Shown here: positions 26,663 through 34,461 of the stretch, in pieces
How positions within the stretch are numbered: position 1 is the first letter of the stretch
Layout: the number at the start of each line of letters is the position of its first letter
NCBI RefSeq assembly: GCF_022230925.1
Contig: NZ_JAKKFH010000008.1
Coordinates: forward strand, 62,001 to 126,000
Length of the DNA: 64,000 nucleotides
Source: Micromonospora alfalfae
GTDB lineage: Bacteria; Actinomycetota; Actinomycetes; Mycobacteriales; Micromonosporaceae
Direction of reading: 5' to 3'
Made by a program: the position numbers and the translations under genes
Notes under the pieces: model-generated
Databases searched by the model: none
Told to the model about the DNA's origin: nothing
What the model saw: the letters and a program-made list of their open reading frames with translations, nothing else

Positions 26663-27259
26663 TCAGTGGGTGGAGACCGGCGACTCGGCACGCTCGCCCT
26701 GCTGTCGCACCAGCGGCAGCGCCGGGGCCAACGCCAGCGCCATGCACAGGCCGCCGATGGGAAGCAGGTCGAGGGTGACCACAGGCAGGACGATGCCGGT
26801 GAGGAGCAGCGGCACACTCCACCACGGCAGCCGCCGTCGGGCCGCGAGCATCCCCGCGAGGACGAGCAGACCGAGGAAGAAGAGCTGGGGTACGACGTCG
26901 TAGAAGGCCACCTCCACGCCGGGAATGTCCTTGAATTCCGCGCCGAGCCTCGACATCTCCGCCCGATCCTCGGCCAGCAGCCCCTCGACGATGTCCGCGC
27001 CGAACTGCACCATCGTCGCGGCGAGGCCGACAAACGTGCCGGCCACCACCCCGGTGCGCCACGGACTGCGGGGCAGCAGACGGGACAGCGCGAGCACACC
27101 CGGGACGAAGCACACCATGCCGGCGAGGGCGACCAGGTGGGCGGCCTGCCAGTCGAGCCCGGGGCCGTACACCCCGTCGGATCTTGCCCACAGCCGGACC
27201 AGACCGTAGGCCACGATGCCGACCGGTCCGGCGATCACGTAGAGCGCAGCGCGTTTCAT
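26663..27259 (-). CDS. Hypothetical integral membrane protein
   Basis: Protein of 198 aa with about five to six hydrophobic segments (residues 5-25, 40-62, 70-90, 115-140, 148-170, 172-190). No catalytic motif was seen and no family is recognised; it resembles four- to six-helix actinobacterial membrane proteins of unknown role. The start MKRAALY was chosen as the first residue before helix 1; an in-frame ATG lies 12 bp upstream. It is monocistronic and divergent from the STAS gene. Confidence 0.72.
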   Translation of the reverse strand: MKRAALYVIAGPVGIVAYGLVRLWARSDGVYGPGLDWQAAHLVALAGMVCFVPGVLALSRLLPRSPWRTGVVAGTFVGLAATMVQFGADIVEGLLAEDRAEMSRLGAEFKDIPGVEVAFYDVVPQLFFLGLLVLAGMLAARRRLPWWSVPLLLTGIVLPVVTLDLLPIGGLCMALALAPALPLVRQQGERAESPVSTH

Positions 27260-27561
27260 GTCAGCCAGCATGTGGCCGCCGACGCCGGCCGACCTCCGGG
27301 AGCTCCCCTCGGGTCGCCCTGGCTTTGGTCTCAGGTCTTCCACCGATCCACCCCGAGACCCGGGCTCAGCGTTCGCTGTTGAGGGGGCGTGCCCCCGCCC
27401 GGACCACGTGGTCGTCGGTGCCGGCCTCCCGGAATCACCCTCGGCCAGCCGCGCCCGCCAGCCGGCGGTTTGTCACACAACTGTCACAGCGCCTTGCAGT
27501 GACCGCCAACCCGGCACAGCACGGTGAGAAGGAGCCGAAGGCGACGGAGGGGGGTACGGCA
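27260..27561. other. Divergent intergenic region, 302 bp
   Basis: No gene was recognised here. Two direct TGTCACA copies (27471-27477 and 27482-27488) lie 11 bp apart, one helical turn, about 75-90 bp before the STAS start, and could be an operator or promoter element. A purine-rich SD (GGAGGGGGG, about 27546-27554) precedes the STAS ATG. Confidence 0.4.
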
Positions 27562-28437
27562 ATGGCGACGCCGGTGCTGCCAGCGAGGGCCACGCTGCCG
27601 CTGGTCGAGGTTCGCGTCACCGAACTCGATCTGGCCTGTCTGCCAGAGGTGGGCGCGGTGTTCGACCGACTGCTGGCACTGCGCCCCGCACAGGTCGTGC
27701 TCGACCTGTCCGACTGCCAGCACCTCGACCCCGCCGCCATCGGCCTGCTGCTCGACGTGCACCGGCGGCTGACTCGCGCCAACGCGGCCCTCACCGTCCG
27801 CGACCCGAACCCCCGGGTCCGGCGCATCCTGCACATCACCCGCGTGGATCAGGTGCTCCCGATCGGGAGCGAGGAGAGGTCGTCTGGACCCTGGTGGCCG
27901 AACACGGCTGGAGCGGCTCCCCCTTCGCCACCGGGCCGCACCGCTGCCCGCACTGCAGCCTCCTGCCCGCCTCCTCCGGTGGCCAGGCCGTGGCAGTTCC
28001 CCGCTGCGGGAACGGGGCGAGCGGACCGGGTGGCGAGCATGTTTCATGCTGGAGTAATGATTCGTTTCGTACTGAATGTGCTGTGGCTCGTCTTCGGTGG
28101 TGGCCTCGTGCTGGCCGTCGGCTACGGCATCGCCGCGCTGATCTGCTTCGTCCTGGTCATCACCATCCCGTTCGGCGTCGCGTCGCTGCGCCTCGCGGTC
28201 TACTCACTGTGGCCCTTCGGCCGCACGGTGGTGCCCAAGCCGGGCGCGGGCGTCGGGTCCGGCCTGGCGAACATCCTCTGGGTCGTGCTGGCCGGCTGGT
28301 GGCTCGCGCTCTCCCACATCCTCGCCGGCATCGCCCTCTGCATAACGATCATCGGGATCCCGTTCGGCATCGCCAACTTCAAGCTCGTACCGGCCGCCTT
28401 CTGGCCCCTCGGCCGCGAGGTCGTCGACGTGCCCTGA
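27562..28437 (+). CDS. STAS-domain (anti-sigma antagonist-like) protein; frame runs on into YccF
   Basis: Residues 1-100 form a STAS domain (LVEVRVTELDLACLPEVG, VVLDLSDCQHLDPAAIGLLL, VRRILHITRVDQVLP), the fold of anti-anti-sigma factors. In this the conserved phosphorylatable Ser region reads DCQHLDPAA, so phospho-control is uncertain. SD and ATG are good. There is no stop in this frame until the end of the YccF gene, giving a nominal 291-residue fusion with a Pro-rich linker. However, from about 27880 to 27990 a different frame has the strong G/C third positions (VAEHGWSGSPF, RCPHCSLLP), so the true STAS end is probably shifted by an indel. Treat the fusion as doubtful and the STAS domain as secure. 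Confidence 0.55.
   Translation: MATPVLPARATLPLVEVRVTELDLACLPEVGAVFDRLLALRPAQVVLDLSDCQHLDPAAIGLLLDVHRRLTRANAALTVRDPNPRVRRILHITRVDQVLPIGSEERSSGPWWPNTAGAAPPSPPGRTAARTAASCPPPPVARPWQFPAAGTGRADRVASMFHAGVMIRFVLNVLWLVFGGGLVLAVGYGIAALICFVLVITIPFGVASLRLAVYSLWPFGRTVVPKPGAGVGSGLANILWVVLAGWWLALSHILAGIALCITIIGIPFGIANFKLVPAAFWPLGREVVDVP
28057..28437 (+). CDS. yccF: YccF-domain inner membrane protein
   Basis: Protein of 126 aa with the duplicated YccF motif: FVLVITIPFGVASLRLAVYS and, about 60 residues later, CITIIGIPFGIANFKLVPAA. Each is preceded by a membrane helix, giving about four transmembrane segments. The length is normal for YccF, which supports an independent start at this ATG (GGAG just upstream) rather than a fusion with the STAS domain in the same frame. 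The function of YccF is unknown. An 8-bp-stem hairpin follows the stop. Confidence 0.8.
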   Translation: MIRFVLNVLWLVFGGGLVLAVGYGIAALICFVLVITIPFGVASLRLAVYSLWPFGRTVVPKPGAGVGSGLANILWVVLAGWWLALSHILAGIALCITIIGIPFGIANFKLVPAAFWPLGREVVDVP

Positions 28438-28447
28438 ACACGGAAAA

Positions 28448-28468
28448 CGGGAGGCACTCAGCCTCCCG
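28448..28468 (+). terminator. Hairpin terminator after yccF
   Basis: CGGGAGGC (28448-28455) and GCCTCCCG (28461-28468) form a perfect 8-bp stem with a five-base loop, 11 bp after the yccF stop and just before the helR promoter region. Confidence 0.7.
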
Positions 28469-28493
28469 CCACTTCTAACTTATACCGCACTGG

Positions 28494-28513
28494 GGGGCTT
28501 GCGGCAAGACCCC
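28494..28513 (+). promoter_or_regulatory. Rifamycin-associated element (RAE) upstream of helR
   Basis: GGGGCTTGCGGCAAGACCCC is an inverted repeat with central CGG. It matches the rifamycin-associated element that I know from actinomycete genes induced by rifamycins, apart from the substitution in the right arm. A TATACC box (28481-28486) lies just upstream, so the element sits near the transcription start. It is 57 bp before the helR start. Confidence 0.85.
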
Positions 28514-28570
28514 GTTTATGACGCAGAATCGTCGGCCGAGACCAAATTCTGCCGAAATGGAAGTCATGAA

Positions 28571-30727
28571 TTGGATTCCTTGCCCACCTCAGTGTTCGAC
28601 CTCCCCGATCACCTCGCCGCCAAGGCCGACCCGGCGCTCATCACCCAGGACGAGCGGCACTTCACGGCCATGGCGCAGAGCCTCGCGCAGCTGAACGCCG
28701 AACTGTCCGACCGCCTGGACACCGCACGTCGTGCGCCCGGCGGCAAGGGCCGGCAGGCCGTCGACCGCGACGACGAGGTCCGCCGGCTGACCGCCCGCCT
28801 GCGCTCGCTGAGCCGCTACGGGCTGGACCTCTGCCTCGGCCACCTGGTCGAGGCCGACCACAGCGAGCCGGTGTACGTCGGGCGTCGCGGTCTCACCGAC
28901 AGCACGGGCCGGCGGCTGCTGCTCGACTGGCGCTCACCCGCCGCCGAGCCGTTCTTCGGCGCGACCCACGCCAACCCGATGGGCCTGGCGAGCCGCCGCC
29001 GCTACCGCTGGACCCGCGGCCGGATCAGCGACTACTGGGACGAGGTGTTCACAGCGGACGGGTTCGTCGGGCACGCTGTCTCGCTCGACGACCAGTCCGC
29101 CTTCATCGCCAGCCTGGGCAGCGCCCGGTCGGCGCGGATGCGCGACGTGCTCAGCACGATCCAGGCCGACCAGGACGCCATCATCCGGGCGGGCTCGGCC
29201 GGTGCCCTCGTGGTCGACGGCGGTCCGGGCACCGGTAAGACAGTCGTCGCCCTGCACCGCACCGCGTACCTGCTCTACTCCGACCCCCGCCTCGGCCAAC
29301 GCCGGGGTGGAGTGCTCTTCGTGGGGCCGCACCAGCCCTACCTGGCCTACGTCGCCGATGTCCTGCCCAGCCTCGGCGAGGAGGACGTGCAGACCTGCAC
29401 CCTGCGCGACCTCGTTCCCGAGGGGGCCACGGCAACCGTCGACACCGACCCGGACGTGGCCCGGCTGAAGTCCTCGGCCGAGCTGGTCAAAGCGATCGAC
29501 GCGGCGGTCCGGTTCTACGAGGACCCACCGACCGCCCCGATGACGGTCCCGGTCGGCGACTCCGACGTCCGCCTGAGCGCCGACGACTGGGCCGACGCGT
29601 TCCAGACGCCGGGTCCGGGCACCCCGCACAACGAGGCGCGCGAGGAGATCTGGGAGGGGTTGCTCACCATCCTCATCGACAGGTACGACGGCGAGGAGCC
29701 GGACGCCGTGCTCCGCGACTCGCTGCTGCGTAACCGGGAGCTGCGGGCGACGGTAAACAGAGCCTGGCCGTTGCTCGACGCGGCTGATCTCGTGGGTGAC
29801 CTGTGGTCGGTGCCCGCGTACCTGCGCAGGTGCGCGCCGTGGCTCAGCCCGGCGGAGGTCCGCAAGCTGCAGCGCGACGAGCCCCGGGCCTGGACCGTGT
29901 CCGACCTGCCGCTGCTCGACGCGGCGCGGCAGCGGCTGGGCGACGCGGAGAGGGCGGGGCGCACCCGTCGGCGTGACCCGGCCGCCGCTGTCGAACGCGA
30001 GCACATGGCCAGGGTCGTCGACGAGCTGCTCGCGGCCGACACCTACGACGACGGCGAGGGCCTGCTGGCGATGCTGCGCCAACCCGACCTGCGCGAGGTC
30101 CTGGTCGACGAGTCGGCGCTGGCGGACGCCGACCCGGACCTGCTGGCCGGCCCGTTCGCGCACATCGTCGTCGACGAGGCGCAGGAGCTGACCGACGCCC
30201 AGTGGCAGATGCTGCTGACGCGCTGCCCGTCGCGCAGCTTCACCATCGTGGGAGACCGCGCGCAGGCCCGGCACGGGTTCGCCGAGTCGTGGCAGGAACG
30301 CCTCAAGCGGGTCGGGCTGGACCGGGTCACGGTGGCCTCGTTGACCATCAACTACCGGACGCCGGCGGAGGTCATGGCGGAGGCCGAGCCGGTGATCCGG
30401 GCCGTGCTCCCCGACGCCAACGTGCCGACCTCCATCCGGGGCAACGGCCTGCCCGTCGCGCACGGATCGGTCGCCGACCTGGGTTCGATCCTGGACACCT
30501 GGTTGACGGCCCACGCCGAAGGGATCGCCTGCGTGATCGGCGACCCGACGTTCCCGCCGACGTCCCGGGTCCGGTCACTGAGCCCGGAGCAGGCCAAGGG
30601 CCTCGAATTCGACCTGGTCGTGCTCGTCGACCCGGAGACGTTCGGCACCGGCATCGAGGGTGCGGTCGACCGCTACGTCGCGATGACCCGGGCCACCCAG
30701 CAGCTCGTGCTCCTGACCAGCGGCTGA
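28571..30727 (+). CDS. helR: RNA polymerase recycling motor HelR (HelD/UvrD-like ATPase)
   Basis: Superfamily 1 ATPase of 718 aa. An N-terminal coiled-coil region lies at about 10-75, Walker A is GGPGTGKTVV (about residue 215), a long insertion domain follows, Walker B is IVVDEAQELTDAQW (about 530), and C-terminal motifs are GDRAQA, NYRTP and KGLEFDLVVL near 560-690. HelR displaces rifamycins from RNA polymerase and gives tolerance; related HelD recycles stalled polymerase. The TTG start was chosen because GGAAG lies seven bases upstream; an earlier in-frame codon falls inside the RAE. The RAE 57 bp upstream predicts induction by rifamycins. It is monocistronic or followed by the small unknown gene. 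Confidence 0.9.
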   Translation: MDSLPTSVFDLPDHLAAKADPALITQDERHFTAMAQSLAQLNAELSDRLDTARRAPGGKGRQAVDRDDEVRRLTARLRSLSRYGLDLCLGHLVEADHSEPVYVGRRGLTDSTGRRLLLDWRSPAAEPFFGATHANPMGLASRRRYRWTRGRISDYWDEVFTADGFVGHAVSLDDQSAFIASLGSARSARMRDVLSTIQADQDAIIRAGSAGALVVDGGPGTGKTVVALHRTAYLLYSDPRLGQRRGGVLFVGPHQPYLAYVADVLPSLGEEDVQTCTLRDLVPEGATATVDTDPDVARLKSSAELVKAIDAAVRFYEDPPTAPMTVPVGDSDVRLSADDWADAFQTPGPGTPHNEAREEIWEGLLTILIDRYDGEEPDAVLRDSLLRNRELRATVNRAWPLLDAADLVGDLWSVPAYLRRCAPWLSPAEVRKLQRDEPRAWTVSDLPLLDAARQRLGDAERAGRTRRRDPAAAVEREHMARVVDELLAADTYDDGEGLLAMLRQPDLREVLVDESALADADPDLLAGPFAHIVVDEAQELTDAQWQMLLTRCPSRSFTIVGDRAQARHGFAESWQERLKRVGLDRVTVASLTINYRTPAEVMAEAEPVIRAVLPDANVPTSIRGNGLPVAHGSVADLGSILDTWLTAHAEGIACVIGDPTFPPTSRVRSLSPEQAKGLEFDLVVLVDPETFGTGIEGAVDRYVAMTRATQQLVLLTSG

Positions 30728-30786
30728 GGGTGTAACGTCGCGCTCTTCGGCTGCCGCGCCGCCGGAGTCCGCGAAGGCGCATCCCC

Positions 30787-31554
30787 ATGACGCAACCCAC
30801 GCCCCCACGGCGTCGACTCGACGCCGCGCTGGCCCATCTCGCCATCACCTTCCGTGGGATGACCGCCCACCCCGACGACGGCAACTGCGAGTGCCACTGG
30901 GGCAGCGCGGAAGAACTTGCCCTGCTCAAGACCCCGGACGTCGAGCTGGACCCGGACCTGCTGCGCCGTACCTACTGGGCCGGCGACTGGGATTTCCCCG
31001 CGGCCATGCTGCGGCGGATCCTGCCCCAACTCGCCACGGCCCTGGTAAGCGGCGAGGTGGAGCGCCTGAGCAGCATGGACCATGCGGGGCGTGCGTTCGC
31101 GCTCGGCCGCTGGCAGGAGTGGCCCACCGAGCAGTCGACGGCGATCCGCGAGTTCCTGGACGCCTGGTGGGTCGTCACGGTCACCGACCCGGACGCCGAG
31201 GTGCCGCCGCACTCGGTACTGGCCATGCTCGTGGAAGCCTCTGGCGTGCTCGACCGTTGGCTCGACGCCTGGGCGACGGCAACCAGTCCCCTGGCGAACC
31301 AGCGGCTCGCCGAGGCTTTCGGGGAGTGGGAGTACGACCTGCTCTGCGAAGATCTGCCGTGGAGCACCTGGGAACTCACTGGCGACGAGCAGGAGAGTCT
31401 CCGCGCGGAGCTCACCGCCTGGCTGCTCCAGCACGCCCCGGCCCGGCTGCGGATGATCGGCGCCGACCCGAAGCGGCTGCACCGGATCAGACTGCTCGGT
31501 CTCGCCGGCCCGGCCCGCTGGGACGACCCGCACTGGCCGGACCTCGGCCTCTGA
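30787..31554 (+). CDS. Hypothetical protein
   Basis: Soluble protein of 255 aa, rich in Trp, Leu and acidic residues, with no signal peptide or membrane helix and no recognised family. A CEC motif (GNCECHWGSAEELALLKTP) lies near residue 34, and the rest looks all-helical. Codon usage is typical of the region. It starts 59 bp after helR on the same strand and might be co-transcribed, though the gap and the lack of shared motifs leave that open. A 16-bp hairpin follows. Confidence 0.75.
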   Translation: MTQPTPPRRRLDAALAHLAITFRGMTAHPDDGNCECHWGSAEELALLKTPDVELDPDLLRRTYWAGDWDFPAAMLRRILPQLATALVSGEVERLSSMDHAGRAFALGRWQEWPTEQSTAIREFLDAWWVVTVTDPDAEVPPHSVLAMLVEASGVLDRWLDAWATATSPLANQRLAEAFGEWEYDLLCEDLPWSTWELTGDEQESLRAELTAWLLQHAPARLRMIGADPKRLHRIRLLGLAGPARWDDPHWPDLGL

Positions 31555-31572
31555 CCGGGCCGTCCCACCGCT

Positions 31573-31612
31573 CATCCCACCAGGGCCGCGCCGAGGCGGC
31601 CCTGGTGGGATG
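31573..31612. terminator. Strong bidirectional hairpin terminator
   Basis: A 16-bp perfect stem (31573-31588 with 31597-31612) around an eight-base loop, between convergent genes ending at 31554 and 31620. No U-tract. Confidence 0.82.
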
Positions 31613-31619
31613 CCTGGAA

Positions 31620-33701
31620 CTAGTTGCCCAACGTGACGTGGAGAATTCTCTCGTTGCTGTTGTTCGGGGTGCTGTCCTTGTCGCCGACGTTGGTGGTGGT
31701 CAGCCACAGGCCGCCGTCGGGAGCCGGCTCCACAGTCCGCAGCCGACCGTAGGTGCCGCTGAAGTACGTCTGCACGTTCGTCAGGCTGCTGCCGCTGATC
31801 ACCGCGCGGTACATCCGAGCGCCTCGGGCGCAGGCCACGTAGAGCGCGTCGCGCACGATGGTGATGCCGGAACAGGACCCCTCGGCAGTGGGATAGGTGC
31901 GCGCCGGCGCGATGAACCCGGCCGTACCGCAGCTGCCACTGGTGCCCTCGCACGCCGGCCAGCCGTAGTCTCCGCCCTTGGTGATCAGGTTGGTCTCATC
32001 CATCACCGAGTTGCCGAACTCCTGCTCCCACAGCCGGCCCTGCGAGTCGAACGCCAGCCCCTGCGGGTTGCGGTGGCCGTAGCTCCACACGTAGTTGCCG
32101 AACGGGTTGTCCGAGGGGACGGTGCCGTCCGGGTTGAGCCGCAGGATCTTGCCTTCGAGGCTGGACCGGTCCTGGGCGTAGTTGCCGTTCTGGGCGTCGC
32201 CGGTGCTCGCGTACAGCTTGCCGTCCGGGCCGAACCGCAGGCGACCGCCGTCGTGGTACTTGTTCCGCCGGACGCCGCTGAGCAGGACCTGCTCGCTGGC
32301 GGTGTTGAGTCGCCCGTTCTCCAACCTGATCCGGACGATGCGGTTGTCGCTCGGCGAGGTGTGCATGATGTACAGCCAGCGGTCGCTGGAGTAACCGGCC
32401 GAGATGGCGAGCCCCAACAGGCCACCCTCACCGTCGGTGCTCTGCACGTTCGGCACCGTGCCCAGGTTGGTCTTGGCCCCGGTGGTCGGGTTGAGCTGGA
32501 TGATGTCGTGCGCGTCGCGGCGGTTGTAGAGCACGCTGCCGTCGGGCAACGTCACCAGACCCCACGGGATGTCGGTGTCGGTGGTGACCTGCCGCACCCC
32601 GCACACCGGGCTGGCGCACGCCGCGCCGGTGGTCACCGTCGCGGTGCCGCTGCGCGACGAGGCGTTGTCCTGCGCGTCCCGAGCCACCACGTAGTACTGG
32701 TAGGAGGTGTTCGCCGTCAGACCGCTGTCGGTGAACGTGGTCGCGGGCGGCGCGCCAGTGACCGTTCCCACCTTCGCGCCAGCCCGGTAGATGTCGTACG
32801 CCCGTACCCCGATGTTGTCGGTCGACGCGGCCCAGCGCAGCGTCACAGTGGTGCCCGACGCGGTGCCCGTGAGCTGCTGCGGCGCCGTCGGTGGCTGGCT
32901 GTCGGCCTGACAGGGCGGCGGAGTGATCGACACGGTGGCGCTCGCCTGCGACACGTTGCCGGCGGCGTCGCGGGCGTTGACGTACAGGCCCCAGGTAGCC
33001 CCGGCGACCACTGTCAGGTTGGCGGAGAGCGTCGTGCCGCTCACCGACGTCATCAACTGGCCGTCGTGGTAGATGTCGTAGAAGGCCACCGCGACGTTGT
33101 CAGTCGAGGCGTTCCACGCGAACGTGACCGAGTTGCAGGTCAGGCCGCTGACCCGTGGGCTACCCGGCGCCGTCGGCGGCTGGCTGTCGGCGCTGCCGAA
33201 GGACGTCGTCCACCGCTGGTTGGACTGCCCGTTGCAGGTCCAGAGGCCGACTGTGGTGCTGTTGGCGGTGCCCGCGCCGGACACGTCCAGACACAGGCCG
33301 GACTGGACCCCGACGATGGTCCCTGAGCTGGTGATCCGCCAGCGTTGGTTGGCGCCGCCGGTGCAGCCGTTGATCTGCACCGCGGCCGGGGCGGTGGTGT
33401 CCTGGCCGACAACGTCCAGGCACATCGTGTCGTCGTAGACCCGCAGCTCACCACCTGAGGTGAAGGTCCACGCCTGGTTGGCCTGACCGTTGCAGTCGTA
33501 GATGTTGATGCCGGCACCGGCGGTTCTGACGTTGCCGACCACGTCCAGGCAACGACCGCTGGCCACACCGACGACTGTCGACGGTGCCGCGGCGGCCGCC
33601 GGCACACCGACGGCCAGGCTCAGCAGCGTCACCGCCGCCGTCGCCACCGGCAACAGCCGCCGTCGTGGGCGTAGTGGGCTTCTCCGCGCGATGACTCGCA
33701 T
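31620..33701 (-). CDS. Secreted ricin-lectin / FN3 / sugar dehydrogenase protein
   Basis: Exported protein of 693 aa. The signal peptide (1-39) ends AAAAAP. A ricin-B trefoil (about 40-170) has three repeats of the form CLDVVG...NQ.W (RCLDVVGN, MCLDVVGQ, LCLDVSGAG). Two FN3 domains follow (about 178-265 and 272-355; SQPPTAPGSPRV, SQPPTAPQQLTG). A PQQ-type glucose/sorbosone dehydrogenase propeller makes up the rest (365-693; GEGGLLGLAIS, GPDGKLYASTGD, GYGHRNPQG-like YGHRNPQGLAFD). GGAGGA precedes the ATG closely. Probable role: oxidation of a sugar polymer it is tethered to. It shares the catalytic fold with the giant protein at the left end but has a different binding module. Confidence 0.88.
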   Translation of the reverse strand: MRVIARRSPLRPRRRLLPVATAAVTLLSLAVGVPAAAAAPSTVVGVASGRCLDVVGNVRTAGAGINIYDCNGQANQAWTFTSGGELRVYDDTMCLDVVGQDTTAPAAVQINGCTGGANQRWRITSSGTIVGVQSGLCLDVSGAGTANSTTVGLWTCNGQSNQRWTTSFGSADSQPPTAPGSPRVSGLTCNSVTFAWNASTDNVAVAFYDIYHDGQLMTSVSGTTLSANLTVVAGATWGLYVNARDAAGNVSQASATVSITPPPCQADSQPPTAPQQLTGTASGTTVTLRWAASTDNIGVRAYDIYRAGAKVGTVTGAPPATTFTDSGLTANTSYQYYVVARDAQDNASSRSGTATVTTGAACASPVCGVRQVTTDTDIPWGLVTLPDGSVLYNRRDAHDIIQLNPTTGAKTNLGTVPNVQSTDGEGGLLGLAISAGYSSDRWLYIMHTSPSDNRIVRIRLENGRLNTASEQVLLSGVRRNKYHDGGRLRFGPDGKLYASTGDAQNGNYAQDRSSLEGKILRLNPDGTVPSDNPFGNYVWSYGHRNPQGLAFDSQGRLWEQEFGNSVMDETNLITKGGDYGWPACEGTSGSCGTAGFIAPARTYPTAEGSCSGITIVRDALYVACARGARMYRAVISGSSLTNVQTYFSGTYGRLRTVEPAPDGGLWLTTTNVGDKDSTPNNSNERILHVTLGN

Positions 33702-33856
33702 CCGTCCTCCAGGCTCCGGGCATCGACCGGCCCGACCAGACGAGAAGCGCCCGACCACGCCGAACAGACACATCGACCATCAAAGATGCGTTGGGCGTAC
33801 ATGTCAAACGATGTCCCCCGATCGGGGGCAAACCCACGGATCGGCGTACGCATCGC

Positions 33857-34405
33857 TCAACTACCCCGCAACGCCTCCCTGACGTACCGACGGGCGTGAT
33901 GGATCCGGGACTTCAGCGTGCCGATCGGAATGCCCAACTGCCCGGCGATCTCCTGATAGTCGAGCTGACACAGGTCGCGCAGCACGAGGGCCGTCGCCAG
34001 GTCCGGCCGGTGCGCCTCCAGCCGGTCCAACGCGTCCAGCAGGTCGAGGCGCGATCCGGCGATGACGCTCGTGGTGCGGGGGTCGGCCACCTCGACGGGC
34101 AGCAGCGCGCTGGGCCGCTCGGCCGCCCGTCGCCGAAGTGACCGGTAGGTCTGGCGGGCGCAGTTGGCGACCACCGTGTGCAACCAGGTGGAGAAGAGCG
34201 ATCGCCCCTCGAACCGTTGGATGTGCCGGGCCACCTGCAACAACGCGTCCTGCGCCGCCTCCTCCGCGTCCTGCCGACAGGGCAGGAACCGCCCGCACTG
34301 CTCCAGCACCCGTGGACCGATCGCGGCCAGCAGCGCGTCGAGTGCGGTGCTGTCGCCGGCCGCCGCCCGCCTCGCCAACTCCTCGGTGTCAGATTCCTTC
34401 GCCAC
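33857..34405 (-). CDS. ECF-subfamily RNA polymerase sigma factor
   Basis: Sigma factor of 182 aa. Region 2 is at about 30-95 (RRFLPC-like FLPCRQDAEEAAQDALLQVA, LFSTWLHTVVANCARQ) and region 4 at 125-175 (DLCQLDYQEIAGQLGIPIGT, LKSRIHHARRYVRE). The GTG at 34405 is favoured because GGGGGAG lies just upstream; another GTG at 34432 is in frame. No anti-sigma factor gene adjoins it. It diverges from a Ser/Thr kinase gene whose start is only 56 bp away, so both share one short promoter region. Confidence 0.88.
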   Translation of the reverse strand: MAKESDTEELARRAAAGDSTALDALLAAIGPRVLEQCGRFLPCRQDAEEAAQDALLQVARHIQRFEGRSLFSTWLHTVVANCARQTYRSLRRRAAERPSALLPVEVADPRTTSVIAGSRLDLLDALDRLEAHRPDLATALVLRDLCQLDYQEIAGQLGIPIGTLKSRIHHARRYVREALRGS

Positions 34406-34451
34406 CCGCGCTCCCCCGCTCGTGGGCGTCACCGGAGTCCCGGTCGCCGGA

Positions 34452-34457
34452 TAATAC
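34452..34457 (+). promoter_or_regulatory. Possible -10 element giving a leaderless kinase mRNA
   Basis: TAATAC ends five bases before the GTG of the kinase, and no SD is present. A transcription start at the usual distance would fall at or next to the GTG, so a leaderless transcript is likely. Called by eye. Confidence 0.45.
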
Positions 34458-34461
34458 GATC

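Noticed and set aside
28499..28570. Upstream in-frame start of helR at 28499
   Set aside because: That codon lies inside the rifamycin-associated element and would have no leader; the TTG at 28571 has a good SD.
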